The notes: a model not told the origin generated them from the letters alone. Shown: positions 43,250 through 52,369, counted from the stretch's first letter. The stretch: 64,000 nt of DNA from Sphingomonas hankookensis (GCF_028551275.1 NZ_CP117028.1:26000-89999); one strand, 5' to 3'. Numbers and translations: made by a program.

Positions 43250-44518
43250 ATGGCCGCCAAGCCGAACACCCCCCGCGCCGCGTTCCTATTGGCGCTGGCC
43301 CTGCTCGCCCCATCGCCGGCCCTCGCCCGCCCGCAAACGATTGCAGCGGCCGAACAATCGTCGTTACGCGTAACCTTCGCACACTTCGACCATCTCTACG
43401 CCGAACGCGATCTGGACGGCGAACGGGTCGGCATCCTGCATATCTACAGCGAGGCGCCCGACTATCGCTTCGCCATCGAACCGCGCGAGGGCTATACCTG
43501 CGTCGACGATGTGGCGCGCGGGATCGTCCTGCTCGCCGCCGGCGCTCCCGACGCGAAGCGCCGCCACCAGATCGAGATGCTGACCCGCTTCGTCCTGAAG
43601 ATGCAGGCGGAGAACGGCTATTTCCACAATTTCCTGTGGGGCGACGGCCGGATCAACCGCGAATACCGCACCTCGCTGGCCGAGCTGAACTGGTGGTCGC
43701 TCCGCGCGCTCTGGGGGCTGGAGGCCGCCCTGCCCCACCTCTCCCCCGACACCGCGAAGCGCGCCCGCGCGGCCGCCGACCGACTGGTCGCGAACCTCGA
43801 GCGCGACCTGCCCGTTGCCGCCAACGGGACCGTCCGCGTCGCCAACCTGATCGTGCCCATCTGGCTGCCGCTGGAGTCCGGCGCCGATGCCGGATCGACC
43901 GCGCTGCTCGGCCTGCTCCCCCACTACACTCGTACCAAGGACCCGGCGACCCGCGCGCTGATCGGCCGGATCGGTGACGGTCTGGTCCAGATGCAGGCGG
44001 GCGACGCCAAGCGCTTCCCCCATGGCGTGCATCTCAGCTGGCGCAATCAGTGGCATGCCTGGGGCAATGTGCAGGCCTATGCGCTGCTGCGCGCCGGCAA
44101 GGCGCTGAACCGACCCGACTTCACCGAAAGCGCGCTTCGGGAGGTCGATCATTTCTACCCGTACCTGCTGCGTACCGGCATGCGGTCGTCCTTCACCGTG
44201 GCGCGGACGGACAAGGGATATGTAGCGCGCGACCAACAGCGTTTCCCGCAGATCGCCTATGGCCTCGCCCCGATGATCCTCGCCGCGACCGAAGCCCATC
44301 GCCAGACCGGCAAGGCGCGCTATCGCACCACCGCGACCGCGCTCGGCCGCTGGTTCACCGGCGTCAACGATGCCAACCGCCCGGTCTACGACCCCGCGAC
44401 CGGGCGGACCTATGACGGCATCGTCGCCGCGGGGCAGATCAACCCCAATTCCGGCGCGGAATCGACCATCGAGGGGCTGTTTGCGCTCACCGTCCTGTCG
44501 GGCACGCCGCTGCCATGA
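43250..44518 (+). CDS. Secreted (alpha/alpha)6-barrel-like glycan enzyme
   Basis: A 422-residue exported protein (signal AAFLLALALLAPSPALA). The mature part is rich in amphipathic helices with repeated aromatic motifs (YTCVDDVARGIVLLAAGA, GYFHNFLWGDGRINRE, WNQWHAWGNVQAYALL-like) that suggest an alpha/alpha-toroid glycosidase, lyase or isomerase fold. I cannot assign a CAZy family. Position first in the importer operon and the periplasmic location suggest that it trims the glycan before uptake. The ATG at 43250 has a GAGAGGAG ribosome site; upstream in-frame ATGs at 43190 and 43229 overlap the operator or the leader. The stop overlaps the next start (ATGA). Confidence 0.6.
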   Translation: MAAKPNTPRAAFLLALALLAPSPALARPQTIAAAEQSSLRVTFAHFDHLYAERDLDGERVGILHIYSEAPDYRFAIEPREGYTCVDDVARGIVLLAAGAPDAKRRHQIEMLTRFVLKMQAENGYFHNFLWGDGRINREYRTSLAELNWWSLRALWGLEAALPHLSPDTAKRARAAADRLVANLERDLPVAANGTVRVANLIVPIWLPLESGADAGSTALLGLLPHYTRTKDPATRALIGRIGDGLVQMQAGDAKRFPHGVHLSWRNQWHAWGNVQAYALLRAGKALNRPDFTESALREVDHFYPYLLRTGMRSSFTVARTDKGYVARDQQRFPQIAYGLAPMILAATEAHRQTGKARYRTTATALGRWFTGVNDANRPVYDPATGRTYDGIVAAGQINPNSGAESTIEGLFALTVLSGTPLP

Positions 44519-45798
44519 CCACCCGGCGCGATGCCCTGCTGATGACGCTCGGCGGTGCGGCGCTGCTCACCGGCTGCGGAGGACGCAAGGCGGAGAAGCG
44601 CACCGACCGCATCCTGTTATGGATCGCGCCCAATGCGGCGGAGGAGAGCTTCTGGAAGATCGCCGTCGCGCGCTGGAATGCTGAGCGCCTCGGCCTGCCG
44701 GTCGACTTCACCACCATTCCCACCGCCGGCAATTCGGAGGATACCGTGCTGTCGGCACTGGTCGCCGGCACCGAACCCGATCTGTGCACCAACGTCTTTT
44801 CGGGCTTTGCGGTGCAGCTCGCCGCGCTCGGGCAGGTCGTCGATCTCGCGACGATGCCGGGCTATGATGCGCTGGTCGAGCGGCGGCACATGGCCACGAT
44901 CATGGCCGGGTGGACGCAGGGGCGACAGGTGCCCGCGCTGCCGATCTATTCCAGCCCGACGCTGTTGTGGTGGCGCGCCGACCTGCTCGACCAGCATGGG
45001 CTGGGCGAACCGCCGAAAACCTATGCCGACGTCTATCGCTTCTGCGAAGCCTATGCCGTGCGCCAGTCGCGCTACGGGATGCAGGTGATCGCCGGGCGCG
45101 CGTGGCAGGATCGCTGGTTCGATTATATCTCCTATTATTACGCCGCCAGCGGGGGGCAGCCCTATCTGGCGGGCAACCATGCGCTCTATGACAATGCGTC
45201 CGGTCTTCAGGCGGCGGGCTTCATTGACCGCATGTACCGGCAGGGCTGGACCGCGCTCGACTTCGATGCCGAGGAGCCGCTGGTGTCCGGCCTCGCCGCC
45301 GGCGCGGTGCGGGGCCCGTGGGATGTCGAGCGGTTCGCCAACATCTATCCCGAGACGCTGGAGCGGATCGCGGTCGGGCCGATGATCGCCCCGGCGGTCG
45401 GCCCCCTGCCAGCCTCGACCTTTTCCGACAGCAAGGGTGCGGTGATCTTTCGCAGCAGCCGGGTGCAGCGCGAGGCCTTCGCCTTCCTGTCCTGGGCGCT
45501 GGGCGAGGAGGCGCTGAACCTGTTGTGGTTGCAGCGCACCGGCCTGTCCCCGGCACGCGACGACCTGCTGACCAACCCCGCCTTTGCCGGTTATTATCGC
45601 GGCAACGCCATCGCCCGCGCCTATGCCGCCAATGTCGCGACCGCGCGGCCGCCGGCGCTGTCCGAACATACCATCGATATCCAGAAGATCATGAGCGCGC
45701 GCCTGGTCGAACCGCTGATGCTGGGCAGCGCCCGCCCCGCCGCTGCCCTTGCCGATGCCGTCGCGCGGACCGACCGAATGCTGGAGGTGCAGGCATGA
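44515..45798 (+). CDS. Sugar ABC importer substrate-binding lipoprotein
   Basis: A 427-residue family 1 solute-binding protein. It has a lipoprotein signal (ALLMTLGGAALLTGC), so it is membrane-tethered, and the bilobal pattern with ILLWIAPNAAEESFWKIAV, SALVAGTEPDLCTNVFSGFA and LPIYSSPTLLWWRADLLDQ. It would capture an oligosaccharide and deliver it to the permeases encoded downstream. The preceding gene overlaps its start (ATGA). A 217-base gap with a class A palindrome separates it from the first permease gene. Confidence 0.88.
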   Translation: MTTRRDALLMTLGGAALLTGCGGRKAEKRTDRILLWIAPNAAEESFWKIAVARWNAERLGLPVDFTTIPTAGNSEDTVLSALVAGTEPDLCTNVFSGFAVQLAALGQVVDLATMPGYDALVERRHMATIMAGWTQGRQVPALPIYSSPTLLWWRADLLDQHGLGEPPKTYADVYRFCEAYAVRQSRYGMQVIAGRAWQDRWFDYISYYYAASGGQPYLAGNHALYDNASGLQAAGFIDRMYRQGWTALDFDAEEPLVSGLAAGAVRGPWDVERFANIYPETLERIAVGPMIAPAVGPLPASTFSDSKGAVIFRSSRVQREAFAFLSWALGEEALNLLWLQRTGLSPARDDLLTNPAFAGYYRGNAIARAYAANVATARPPALSEHTIDIQKIMSARLVEPLMLGSARPAAALADAVARTDRMLEVQA

Positions 45799-45862
45799 GG
45801 ACAGGCGAACCCGTGTCGCGCGCGGCGGGAGCTTTGCGGAAGTCCCGACCACAGCCGCGTAC

Positions 45863-45950
45863 CGTACCCCCGCGCAGGCGGGGGTCCAGGGCACCGGTCG
45901 TAAGCCTTTATTTTGCTTGGCTCTGGACCCCCGCCTGCGCGGGGGTACGG
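45863..45950. repeat. Class A repeat inside the importer operon
   Basis: Facing arms CGTACCCCCGCGCAGGCGGG and the partner ending GCGGGGGTACGG, inserted between the binding-protein gene and the first permease gene. As RNA hairpins, such elements often protect the upstream message, favouring excess binding protein over permease. Confidence 0.9.
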
Positions 45951-46003
45951 CAAGTGCGCGGCGAAGCGGCCGACCTTCATCAAGGTTTCCCAACGGTCGG
46001 GAC

Positions 46004-46010
46004 AGGAGGT
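46004..46010 (+). promoter_or_regulatory. Ribosome binding site deciding a TTG start
   Basis: AGGAGGT is a near-perfect Shine-Dalgarno sequence located 5 and 8 bases before two adjacent TTG codons (46016 and 46019). It shows that the first permease begins with TTG rather than with an upstream ATG in the repeat region. Confidence 0.8.
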
Positions 46011-46015
46011 GCCTC

Positions 46016-46918
46016 TTGTTGAGAAAGCTCCCGTCAACGAAGCAACGCGCGCCATGGTCGCGCGAGGCCGTCATCGGGCTGTCGCTGGCCGGTGCCTATC
46101 TGCTCTTCACCGCTGTCTTCTGGGCCTATCCGTTCTTCTGGCTGGCCAAGCTGTCGGTGACGCAGTGGCGCTTCTTCGACGAACCCGTGTTCACGGGGGC
46201 ACGCAACCTGCTGATGACGCTGCAGGACCCGCAATTCCTGCAATCGCTGTGGAATGTGGTGCGGTTCCTCGGCTTCTATCTGCCAATCGCGTTCGGCGGC
46301 GCGCTGGTCGTCGCGTTCGGGTTGCGGCATGTCGGGCGCGGCAAGGGGTTCGTGGCGCTCTGCTTCCTGCTGTCGAACGTGTCGTCGGGCGTCGCGCTGT
46401 CTTTGGTGTTCGCCAAGGTGTTCAGCTCGACCGGACCGTTCAACACGATGCTGTTCGACAATTTCGGCGTGCGGGTGCCGTGGACCAACGATCCGACGCT
46501 GGCGATGCTGGCGATCGCGCTGGTCGTCGCGTGGAAGTTCGTCGGCTATTATGGGCTGATCCTCTATTCGGGGCTGCTGGCGATCCCGAAGGAAATCTAC
46601 GACGCCGCCCGGCTCGACCATGCCGGGCCGTGGACGCGGCTGACGCGGATCACGCTGCCGATGATGAATCCGCAGCTGATGATGGTGCTGACCTTTGCGA
46701 TCCTCGTATCGTTTGGCCTGTTCACCGAACCGTTCATCATCACCGGCGGCGGCCCCAGCGACAGCACGTCGACGCCGCAGATGATGATCTACGAAACCGC
46801 GTTCCGGCGGTTGCAGCCGAGCCATGCGGCGATGATGAGCATCGTCGTCGCCCTCGTTACCTATGGTCTGGTCCAGCTCGCCCGGCGGCTGTTCGAACGA
46901 AAGGTCGTGCTGGCATGA
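46016..46918 (+). CDS. Sugar ABC importer permease, MalF-like
   Basis: A 300-residue inner-membrane permease with six transmembrane segments and the EAA-loop pattern IYDAARLDHAGPWTRLTRIT LPMM near residue 210, which docks on the ATPase. It is a CUT1 family member (MalF class). It starts with TTG after a strong ribosome site. The stop overlaps the second permease start (ATGA). Partner subunits are the binding protein upstream, the MalG-like permease and the divergent MalK-like ATPase. Confidence 0.9.
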   Translation: MLRKLPSTKQRAPWSREAVIGLSLAGAYLLFTAVFWAYPFFWLAKLSVTQWRFFDEPVFTGARNLLMTLQDPQFLQSLWNVVRFLGFYLPIAFGGALVVAFGLRHVGRGKGFVALCFLLSNVSSGVALSLVFAKVFSSTGPFNTMLFDNFGVRVPWTNDPTLAMLAIALVVAWKFVGYYGLILYSGLLAIPKEIYDAARLDHAGPWTRLTRITLPMMNPQLMMVLTFAILVSFGLFTEPFIITGGGPSDSTSTPQMMIYETAFRRLQPSHAAMMSIVVALVTYGLVQLARRLFERKVVLA

Positions 46919-47754
46919 AGGCGTTCCTTGCCAAACGCAGCGTGGGCGGATGGATCGCGACCATCGCCATCTATGCGCTGGCGCTGACCTGGCTCTATCC
47001 CTTCGCCTGGATGGTCGCCGCGTCGCTCAAACCCGACGCGCAGATCTATAACACCGCCCTGTTCGAAGGGGACTTCACCCTCGACAATTTCGCCTTCCTG
47101 CTGGCGACCGCTGACAAGCTCGACCGGCCGTTCCTGGGGGCGCTCGGCATCTCGGCGCTGGTGACGCTGACCGTGACCGCATCGGTGCTGCTGACCTCGG
47201 GCTTCATCGCGTTTGCGCTCGCGCGGATGCGGTTTCCGGGGCGTAAGATGTTCGGCGATTTCCTGCTGCTGCAGATGGTCATCCCGACCAGCATGTTCAT
47301 CCTGCCGCTGTTCGTGCTCGTCAAGGAAATGGGCCTGCTCAACAGCCTGTGGGCGCTGATCCTGCCGTCGATGATGTCGGGATGGGGCATCTGGATGATG
47401 GCGCAGTCGTTCAGGACGATGCCCGAGGAATATTTCGACGCCGCCCGGCTCGACCGCGCGAGCCTGTGGCAGACGGTGACGAAGATCGTCGTGCCGCTCA
47501 ACAAATCGATCATCGCGATCGTCGCGCTGTTCACCTTTACCGGCACGTGGGACAATTTCCTGTGGCCGCTGATCGCGATTTCGGACACCGACCGCATGCC
47601 GCTGTCGGTGCTGCTGGCGACGTTCAGCAAGCAATATGGCGGCTATGCCGGGCCGGTGATGGCCGGCGCGGTGTTGCAGACGCTGCCGCTGGTCCTGCTC
47701 TTCCTCCTTTTCCGGCGGCATTTCCTGCAAGGCATGTCGCTCTCGCTCAAATAG
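46915..47754 (+). CDS. Sugar ABC importer permease, MalG-like
   Basis: A 279-residue second permease with six transmembrane helices. The first one (IATIAIYALALTWLYPFAWM) leads into the MVAASLKPDAQIYN segment common to MalG proteins, and the EAA loop reads EEYFDAARLDRASLWQTVTK followed by IVVPLNKS. It pairs with the MalF-like protein to form the channel. It is followed after 9 bases by the GH130 gene. Confidence 0.92.
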   Translation: MKAFLAKRSVGGWIATIAIYALALTWLYPFAWMVAASLKPDAQIYNTALFEGDFTLDNFAFLLATADKLDRPFLGALGISALVTLTVTASVLLTSGFIAFALARMRFPGRKMFGDFLLLQMVIPTSMFILPLFVLVKEMGLLNSLWALILPSMMSGWGIWMMAQSFRTMPEEYFDAARLDRASLWQTVTKIVVPLNKSIIAIVALFTFTGTWDNFLWPLIAISDTDRMPLSVLLATFSKQYGGYAGPVMAGAVLQTLPLVLLFLLFRRHFLQGMSLSLK

Positions 47755-47763
47755 GACGCCCCC

Positions 47764-48822
47764 ATGCTACAGCGTAGTCCGCGCAACCCCATCGTCGCGC
47801 CCGAAACCGTGCGCCCGAGCCGTCCGGGCTGGCGGATCGACGGCACGTTCAACGCCGGCGTCACCCGCTATGGCGAGGAGACGATCCTGCTCGTCCGCGT
47901 CGCCGAAAGCGTGATCGCCGACGATCCCGACACGGTGATCGTGCCGCTGCTGGAGGAGGCAGGCGGCGCATGGGGCTGCACCACCCGCAGCTTCCGCCGC
48001 GACGATCCGGCCTATGATTTCAGCGATCCGCGCATGGTGCGCTCCCGCGCCGACCCGCGCGAGGTGTTCCTGACCTCGCTGTCGCACCTTCGCCTCGCGC
48101 GCAGCAGCGACGGCGCGACCTTCGTAGTCGACGACGCGCCCTTCCTGTTTCCCGCCAACCGCAGCGAGCGTTTCGGGTGCGAGGATGCGCGGATCACGGT
48201 GATCGAGGGGCGGTGGTACATCAACTATACCGCGGTGTCCGACCTCGGCATCGCGACCGCGCTGGCGGTCACCGACGATTTCGTGTCGGTCGAGCGTCTG
48301 GGCATCATCCATGCCCCCGACAATCGCGACGTGTGCCTGTTCCCCCGGCGGATCGGCGGCCATTACTGGTGCCTGCACCGCCCCGCGCCGCTGCACCTCG
48401 GCACGCCCGAAATCTGGATCGCCAAGTCGCCCGACCTGCTCCACTGGGGTGACCATCGCCACCTGTGCGGACGCAGCGGCGATGGGTGGGAGGCGATGAA
48501 GATCGGCGGTGGTGCGCAGATGATCGAGACCGACAAGGGCTGGCTGCAAATCTATCACGGCGTCGATGCGAAGCAGCGCTACAGCCTCGGGGCGCTGCTA
48601 CTCAACCGCGACGACCCGCGCGTGATCGTCGCGCGGCTTGCACAGCCGCTGGCCGAGCCGGTCGAACCCTATGAAGTCTCCGGCTTTTTCGACCAGGTCG
48701 TGTTCAGTTGCGGCGCGCTGGTCGAGGGCGACGAACTGCGCGTCTATTATGGGGGGGCCGACCGGGTGATGGCGCTCGGCACGGTTTCCCTGGGGAAACT
48801 CTGGCAGGCGATGGGGCTGTGA
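47764..48822 (+). CDS. GH130 beta-mannoside phosphorylase
   Basis: A 352-residue five-bladed beta-propeller enzyme of family GH130, which uses phosphate to split beta-1,4- or beta-1,2-mannosides to mannose 1-phosphate. The catalytic Asp lies in RFGCEDARITVIEGRWYINY; other family landmarks are VAESVIADDPDT, FSDPRMV and WLQIYHGVDAKQRYSLGAL. No signal peptide, so it is cytoplasmic and acts on sugars imported by the ABC system. Linkage specificity cannot be read from sequence. The last codons contain a parS-like palindrome (48784). Confidence 0.85.
   Translation: MLQRSPRNPIVAPETVRPSRPGWRIDGTFNAGVTRYGEETILLVRVAESVIADDPDTVIVPLLEEAGGAWGCTTRSFRRDDPAYDFSDPRMVRSRADPREVFLTSLSHLRLARSSDGATFVVDDAPFLFPANRSERFGCEDARITVIEGRWYINYTAVSDLGIATALAVTDDFVSVERLGIIHAPDNRDVCLFPRRIGGHYWCLHRPAPLHLGTPEIWIAKSPDLLHWGDHRHLCGRSGDGWEAMKIGGGAQMIETDKGWLQIYHGVDAKQRYSLGALLLNRDDPRVIVARLAQPLAEPVEPYEVSGFFDQVVFSCGALVEGDELRVYYGGADRVMALGTVSLGKLWQAMGL
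48784..48799. other. Orphan parS-like palindrome inside a gene
   Basis: GTTTCCCTGGGGAAAC differs at one position from the four perfect GTTTCCCCGGGGAAAC palindromes near parB, some 40 kb away. It lies in the last codons of the GH130 gene and could be an outlying ParB site or coincidence. Confidence 0.4.
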
Positions 48823-48836
48823 TGCACGGAGGATCG

Positions 48837-49781
48837 ATGCACGAAACCGACATTCCGCGCGTCCGCACCCGCTACGAAGCCTTTGCGCAGGGGGCGACGC
48901 CGGCACGGACCGAGCGGCTGATCTTCGCCGGATTCGACGGGCTGGACGTCTACAACATCTCCGCGCCGTTCGTATCGGCCGGACGGCGGGTGATCGCCGG
49001 ACGGGTCGAACCGCGCGACAGCGAACATTCGCTGGCCGTCTTCTTCGAGGAAGTGGACGGCGTGTGGCATCCGATCGCCGACGCGCCGCGCTTTCCGCTA
49101 CAGGACCCGTTCGTCACCTTCATCGGCGGCGAGCTGGTGTTCGGCGGCGTCGCGGTCCGCTTCGGCGAAGGGCTGCCCGAATGGTGGACGGAATTTTATC
49201 GCGGGGCCGACATCTTCTCGCTTGCGCCGTTCTTCGCCGGCCCGCTGGGGATGAAGGACATCCGGTTGTGCGAACGGGCCGACGGGCGCGTCGCGGTGTT
49301 CACCCGGCCACGTGGCGCCAAGGGCGGGCGCGGTACGATCGGATATACCGAGGTCCCCTCGCTCGATGCGCTGTCGGTCGAGGCGATCGACGCCGCACCG
49401 ATGCTTGGGGGCATGTTCCACCCGCTCGACTGGGGCGGGGTCAACGAAGCGCATCTGCTGGCGAACGGCGAAATCGGCCTGATCGCGCACGCGGCCTATT
49501 TCGAGGACGATACGATCCATAGCGCGCGGCATTATTATGCCGTCGCCTTCGTGTTCGATCCGGCGACCCGGCGCTGGCGCGACCTGAGCGTGATCGCCGG
49601 GCGTGGGCAGTTCGGCCCCGGTGCGGCGAAGCGGCCCGATCTGGTCGATGTGGTGTTCTCGTCGGGGATCGAGCAGATCGACGGCGTGACGCGGCTCTAT
49701 GCCGGCACCTCGGATGCGGAGGCGCATTGGGTCGAGATTGCGTATCCGTTCGATGTGCCGTTGGCGGCGGCCACCCCCTGA
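48837..49781 (+). CDS. DUF1861 beta-propeller protein
   Basis: A 314-residue cytoplasmic protein that I match to DUF1861, a predicted five-bladed propeller. Typical segments are FAGFDGLDVYNISAPF, AGRVEPRDSEHSLAVFF and LDWGGVNEAHLLANGEIGLI. Many members sit beside GH130 enzymes, and the fold is related, so it may also act on a mannoside, but no reaction is established. The ATG at 48837 has a GGAGG ribosome site; an earlier in-frame ATG at 48822 overlaps the GH130 stop. It is the last gene of the importer operon. Confidence 0.7.
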   Translation: MHETDIPRVRTRYEAFAQGATPARTERLIFAGFDGLDVYNISAPFVSAGRRVIAGRVEPRDSEHSLAVFFEEVDGVWHPIADAPRFPLQDPFVTFIGGELVFGGVAVRFGEGLPEWWTEFYRGADIFSLAPFFAGPLGMKDIRLCERADGRVAVFTRPRGAKGGRGTIGYTEVPSLDALSVEAIDAAPMLGGMFHPLDWGGVNEAHLLANGEIGLIAHAAYFEDDTIHSARHYYAVAFVFDPATRRWRDLSVIAGRGQFGPGAAKRPDLVDVVFSSGIEQIDGVTRLYAGTSDAEAHWVEIAYPFDVPLAAATP

Positions 49782-49783
49782 TC

Positions 49784-49878
49784 GTCACCCCCGCGTAGGC
49801 GGGGGTCCATATCCGCTGACGTCACGGATCGAGCTGCAACGTCGGCGTCTATGGATTCCCGCCTTCGCGGGAATGACG
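49784..49878. repeat. Class D palindromic repeat
   Basis: GTCACCCCCGCGTAGGCGGG with the facing ATTCCCGCCTTCGCGGGAAT then GACG, and the loop word CGGATCGAGCTGC similar to that of the 27775 copy. It lies between convergent operons and may stop transcription from either side. Confidence 0.88.
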
Positions 49879-49889
49879 AAATGGGGGCT

Positions 49890-51296
49890 TCACTCCAACC
49901 CCAACGCCACCCGGTCCGCCGTCGCCGCCGCCAGTTCGGCGCGCGCCGCCGCGATCCTCGCCTGGGCGTCGATGAGGCGCACGCGGGCGTCGTTCGCGGT
50001 TTCCTCGCGCTGGTTGACGAGGAAGAAGTCGCTCGACCCCAGTTCGAACCGCCGCCGCTCGGCATCGGCCAGGCGTTCGGCCAGCGCGCGTTCCTGTTCG
50101 GCGACGGCCGCCAGTCGTTCCGCCGCGCCGACGCCGATCAGGATCCCCTCGACCTCCACGGCGATCTGGTCGCGCACGAAGCGCCCGCGTGCGTTGAGCG
50201 CATCGATCTCCGCCTCCGCCTCGCTCACCTTGCCGCGCGCGGCGCGGTTCTGCAGCGGGATCGAGAAGCGGAAACCCACTGCCGCCTCCAGCGGGGTGCG
50301 CGAACTGCCGCCCAGTCCCGGCGGACCGATATCCTTGCCCACCTCGCCGCGCAGGTCGAGCCGGGGGCGCAAGTCGTTTTCCGCGAGCGCCAGCTTCGCC
50401 AGCCCCTGATCGACCCGGGTCAGCAGCACCTGCAGATCGGGGCGGCGCTGCGCCACGTCGCCGACCGGCGCGACCACCCGCGGCCCGACCAGCGCGTTGC
50501 TGTCGCCCGGCAACCGCTCCGCGCCGACCAGCAGCGGATTGCCCGCCGCGTCGCGATAATAGAGCGACAGCGCATTGGCCGCCGCCTGGAAATCACCCTC
50601 CGCCTTCACCACCAGGCCACGGCGGCGGACGAGGTTCTGGTCGTTCTCGGTCAACAGGATGTCGGGCCGCGCGCCCAGTTCGATCTGCCGCGCGATGCCG
50701 CCGCGGCGCCGTTCGGACAGGTCGAGCAGGTCGCGATAGGCGCGCAGCCGCTGCCCGGCGGCGACCCAGTTCTGGTACGCGTCGACCGCGCGACGCTGCA
50801 CCCCGATCGCCGTCGCCTCGCGTTCGAACCGGGCGATGTCGATGTCCCCGCCGGCCAGGGTGCGGCGGGTGCGGCGTTCGTCGACCAAACGGTCACGCAT
50901 CAGGGAATAAAGTGCCCCAACCTTCACCTCGCCCAGGCGGTTGGTGTAGAATTCGTCCTCGTACACCGGAAAGTCGCCGCGGGTGACGCGGTAATTGCCG
51001 TAGAGATAGCCGCCATTGTCGCCCATCGGCCGCGTCGCCCGCCCGCTGACGACGGTGCCGTCATAATAGCCGAGCGCGCGGGATTTGCCCTCCGCCTCGA
51101 ACACGGTGTCGAACGCGCCCTCGGCGGTGAGCGCGCGGCCCTCCGCCGAGCGGATCTTTGCCAGCGCCTCGATGATCTGCGGCGCGGCGCGGGCGGAGGA
51201 GCGCAGCACCTCGTCCAGCGTCAGCGGCGCGGCGGCGGGCTGCGCCAGCGCGGGGACCGGTGCCAGCAGGGCAAGGGCAAGCGCGGCGCGGATCAT
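49890..51296 (-). CDS. TolC-family outer-membrane efflux protein
   Basis: A 468-residue outer-membrane channel protein with a signal peptide (IRAALALALLAPVPALA). It shows the duplicated TolC layout of long helices and short barrel strands, for example [20 protein letters not shown] in the first half and GKVSEAEAEIDALNARGRFV in the second. It would form the exit duct for the HlyD-like adaptor and ABC protein encoded upstream in the same operon. The ATG overlaps the HlyD gene stop (ATGA). Confidence 0.88.
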   Translation of the reverse strand: MIRAALALALLAPVPALAQPAAAPLTLDEVLRSSARAAPQIIEALAKIRSAEGRALTAEGAFDTVFEAEGKSRALGYYDGTVVSGRATRPMGDNGGYLYGNYRVTRGDFPVYEDEFYTNRLGEVKVGALYSLMRDRLVDERRTRRTLAGGDIDIARFEREATAIGVQRRAVDAYQNWVAAGQRLRAYRDLLDLSERRRGGIARQIELGARPDILLTENDQNLVRRRGLVVKAEGDFQAAANALSLYYRDAAGNPLLVGAERLPGDSNALVGPRVVAPVGDVAQRRPDLQVLLTRVDQGLAKLALAENDLRPRLDLRGEVGKDIGPPGLGGSSRTPLEAAVGFRFSIPLQNRAARGKVSEAEAEIDALNARGRFVRDQIAVEVEGILIGVGAAERLAAVAEQERALAERLADAERRRFELGSSDFFLVNQREETANDARVRLIDAQARIAAARAELAAATADRVALGLE

Positions 51297-52369
51297 TTGG
51301 GCTTCCCCGCCTTCGCCGCGATCTTGGCGGTATCCTCCTCCTTCGCGCCGTCCTTGGGGGTCGTGACATTGCCGAATTCCAGCGGGAAGTCGTTCAGCTG
51401 GCGCCACAATTCATAGCCGACCGTGACCGTCTCCCCCTGCACCCAGCCCTGCACCTTGCCGCCCAGGCGGACATAGCGGCCATCGGGCCAGGCGGGCTTG
51501 CCCGGCGCGGGTTCGACGATGATGCGGAACAGCCCCTGCAGATTGGCATTGGGATCGATCGTGCGCACCCGCCCGTCGAAGAAGCCATAGGCGACCGAGG
51601 GCCATCCGCTGAACTGGATCGCGGGCCAGCCTTCGAATTCCAGTCGCACCGGACGGCCGGGCTTGAGCAGCGGCACGTCGCGCCCGTCGATCAGCAGCTC
51701 GACCGCGCGTTCGACCCGTTCGGGGGCGATGGTGGCGAGCGCGGTGCCCGCCGTGACCAGCGCGCCGGAGGCGGCGGCGTTCAGGTTCTGGATACGGCCG
51801 TCGCGCGGTGCCCGGACCAGCTGCGCCGACTGGCGATTGAGCTGCACGTTGATGCGGTTCAGTTTGGCGCGGGAGTCCGCCAGCTTCGCTGCGGCTTCGG
51901 CGACCTTGATCTGCGCCAGTTCGAAATCGCGCCGCGATCCCAGCCCCTCGGCCAGCAGCTGCCGGGTGCGCGCGACATCGATGTTGGCGACCGAGCGCGC
52001 CTGTTCGATCGCCTGGATTTCGGCCTCGACCTGCGCGCGTTCGGCCGACAGGCGGCTGAGCAGATCGGGGTCGAGGTCGACGACGCGGGCGATCGGGGCG
52101 CCCTTGTCGACATGCTGCCCGTCCTGGACATACCATTGCACGACCCGGCCGGGGACCAGTGCGGTCACGTCCTGCGCGCGGTCCTGCGGGTCGAGCGCGA
52201 CGACGGTGCCGCGCCCGCGCGCGGTCTGCAACCACGGCACGAGGAACATGATCGCGACCGCGACCGCGATGCCGATGGCGATCAGCCACGCGACCACGAC
52301 GCCGACGCGCGGCGGGCGCAGCCTGGCCAGCGTGCGGAAATGGGCGAGATGTTCAGGCCGACGCATCAT
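51293..52369 (-). CDS. HlyD-family periplasmic adaptor
   Basis: A 358-residue membrane-fusion protein. There is one transmembrane helix (VGVVVAWLIAIGIAVAVAIM), a lipoyl half-motif pair (VTALVPGRVVQWYVQDGQHV and LVRAPRDGRIQNLNAAASGA) flanking a long coiled-coil hairpin (residues 100-200), and a beta-barrel domain. It bridges the inner-membrane ABC protein and the TolC-like channel. It overlaps the ABC gene by 17 bases. The cargo is unknown, and no RTX or bacteriocin gene lies nearby. Confidence 0.88.
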   Translation of the reverse strand: MMRRPEHLAHFRTLARLRPPRVGVVVAWLIAIGIAVAVAIMFLVPWLQTARGRGTVVALDPQDRAQDVTALVPGRVVQWYVQDGQHVDKGAPIARVVDLDPDLLSRLSAERAQVEAEIQAIEQARSVANIDVARTRQLLAEGLGSRRDFELAQIKVAEAAAKLADSRAKLNRINVQLNRQSAQLVRAPRDGRIQNLNAAASGALVTAGTALATIAPERVERAVELLIDGRDVPLLKPGRPVRLEFEGWPAIQFSGWPSVAYGFFDGRVRTIDPNANLQGLFRIIVEPAPGKPAWPDGRYVRLGGKVQGWVQGETVTVGYELWRQLNDFPLEFGNVTTPKDGAKEEDTAKIAAKAGKPK

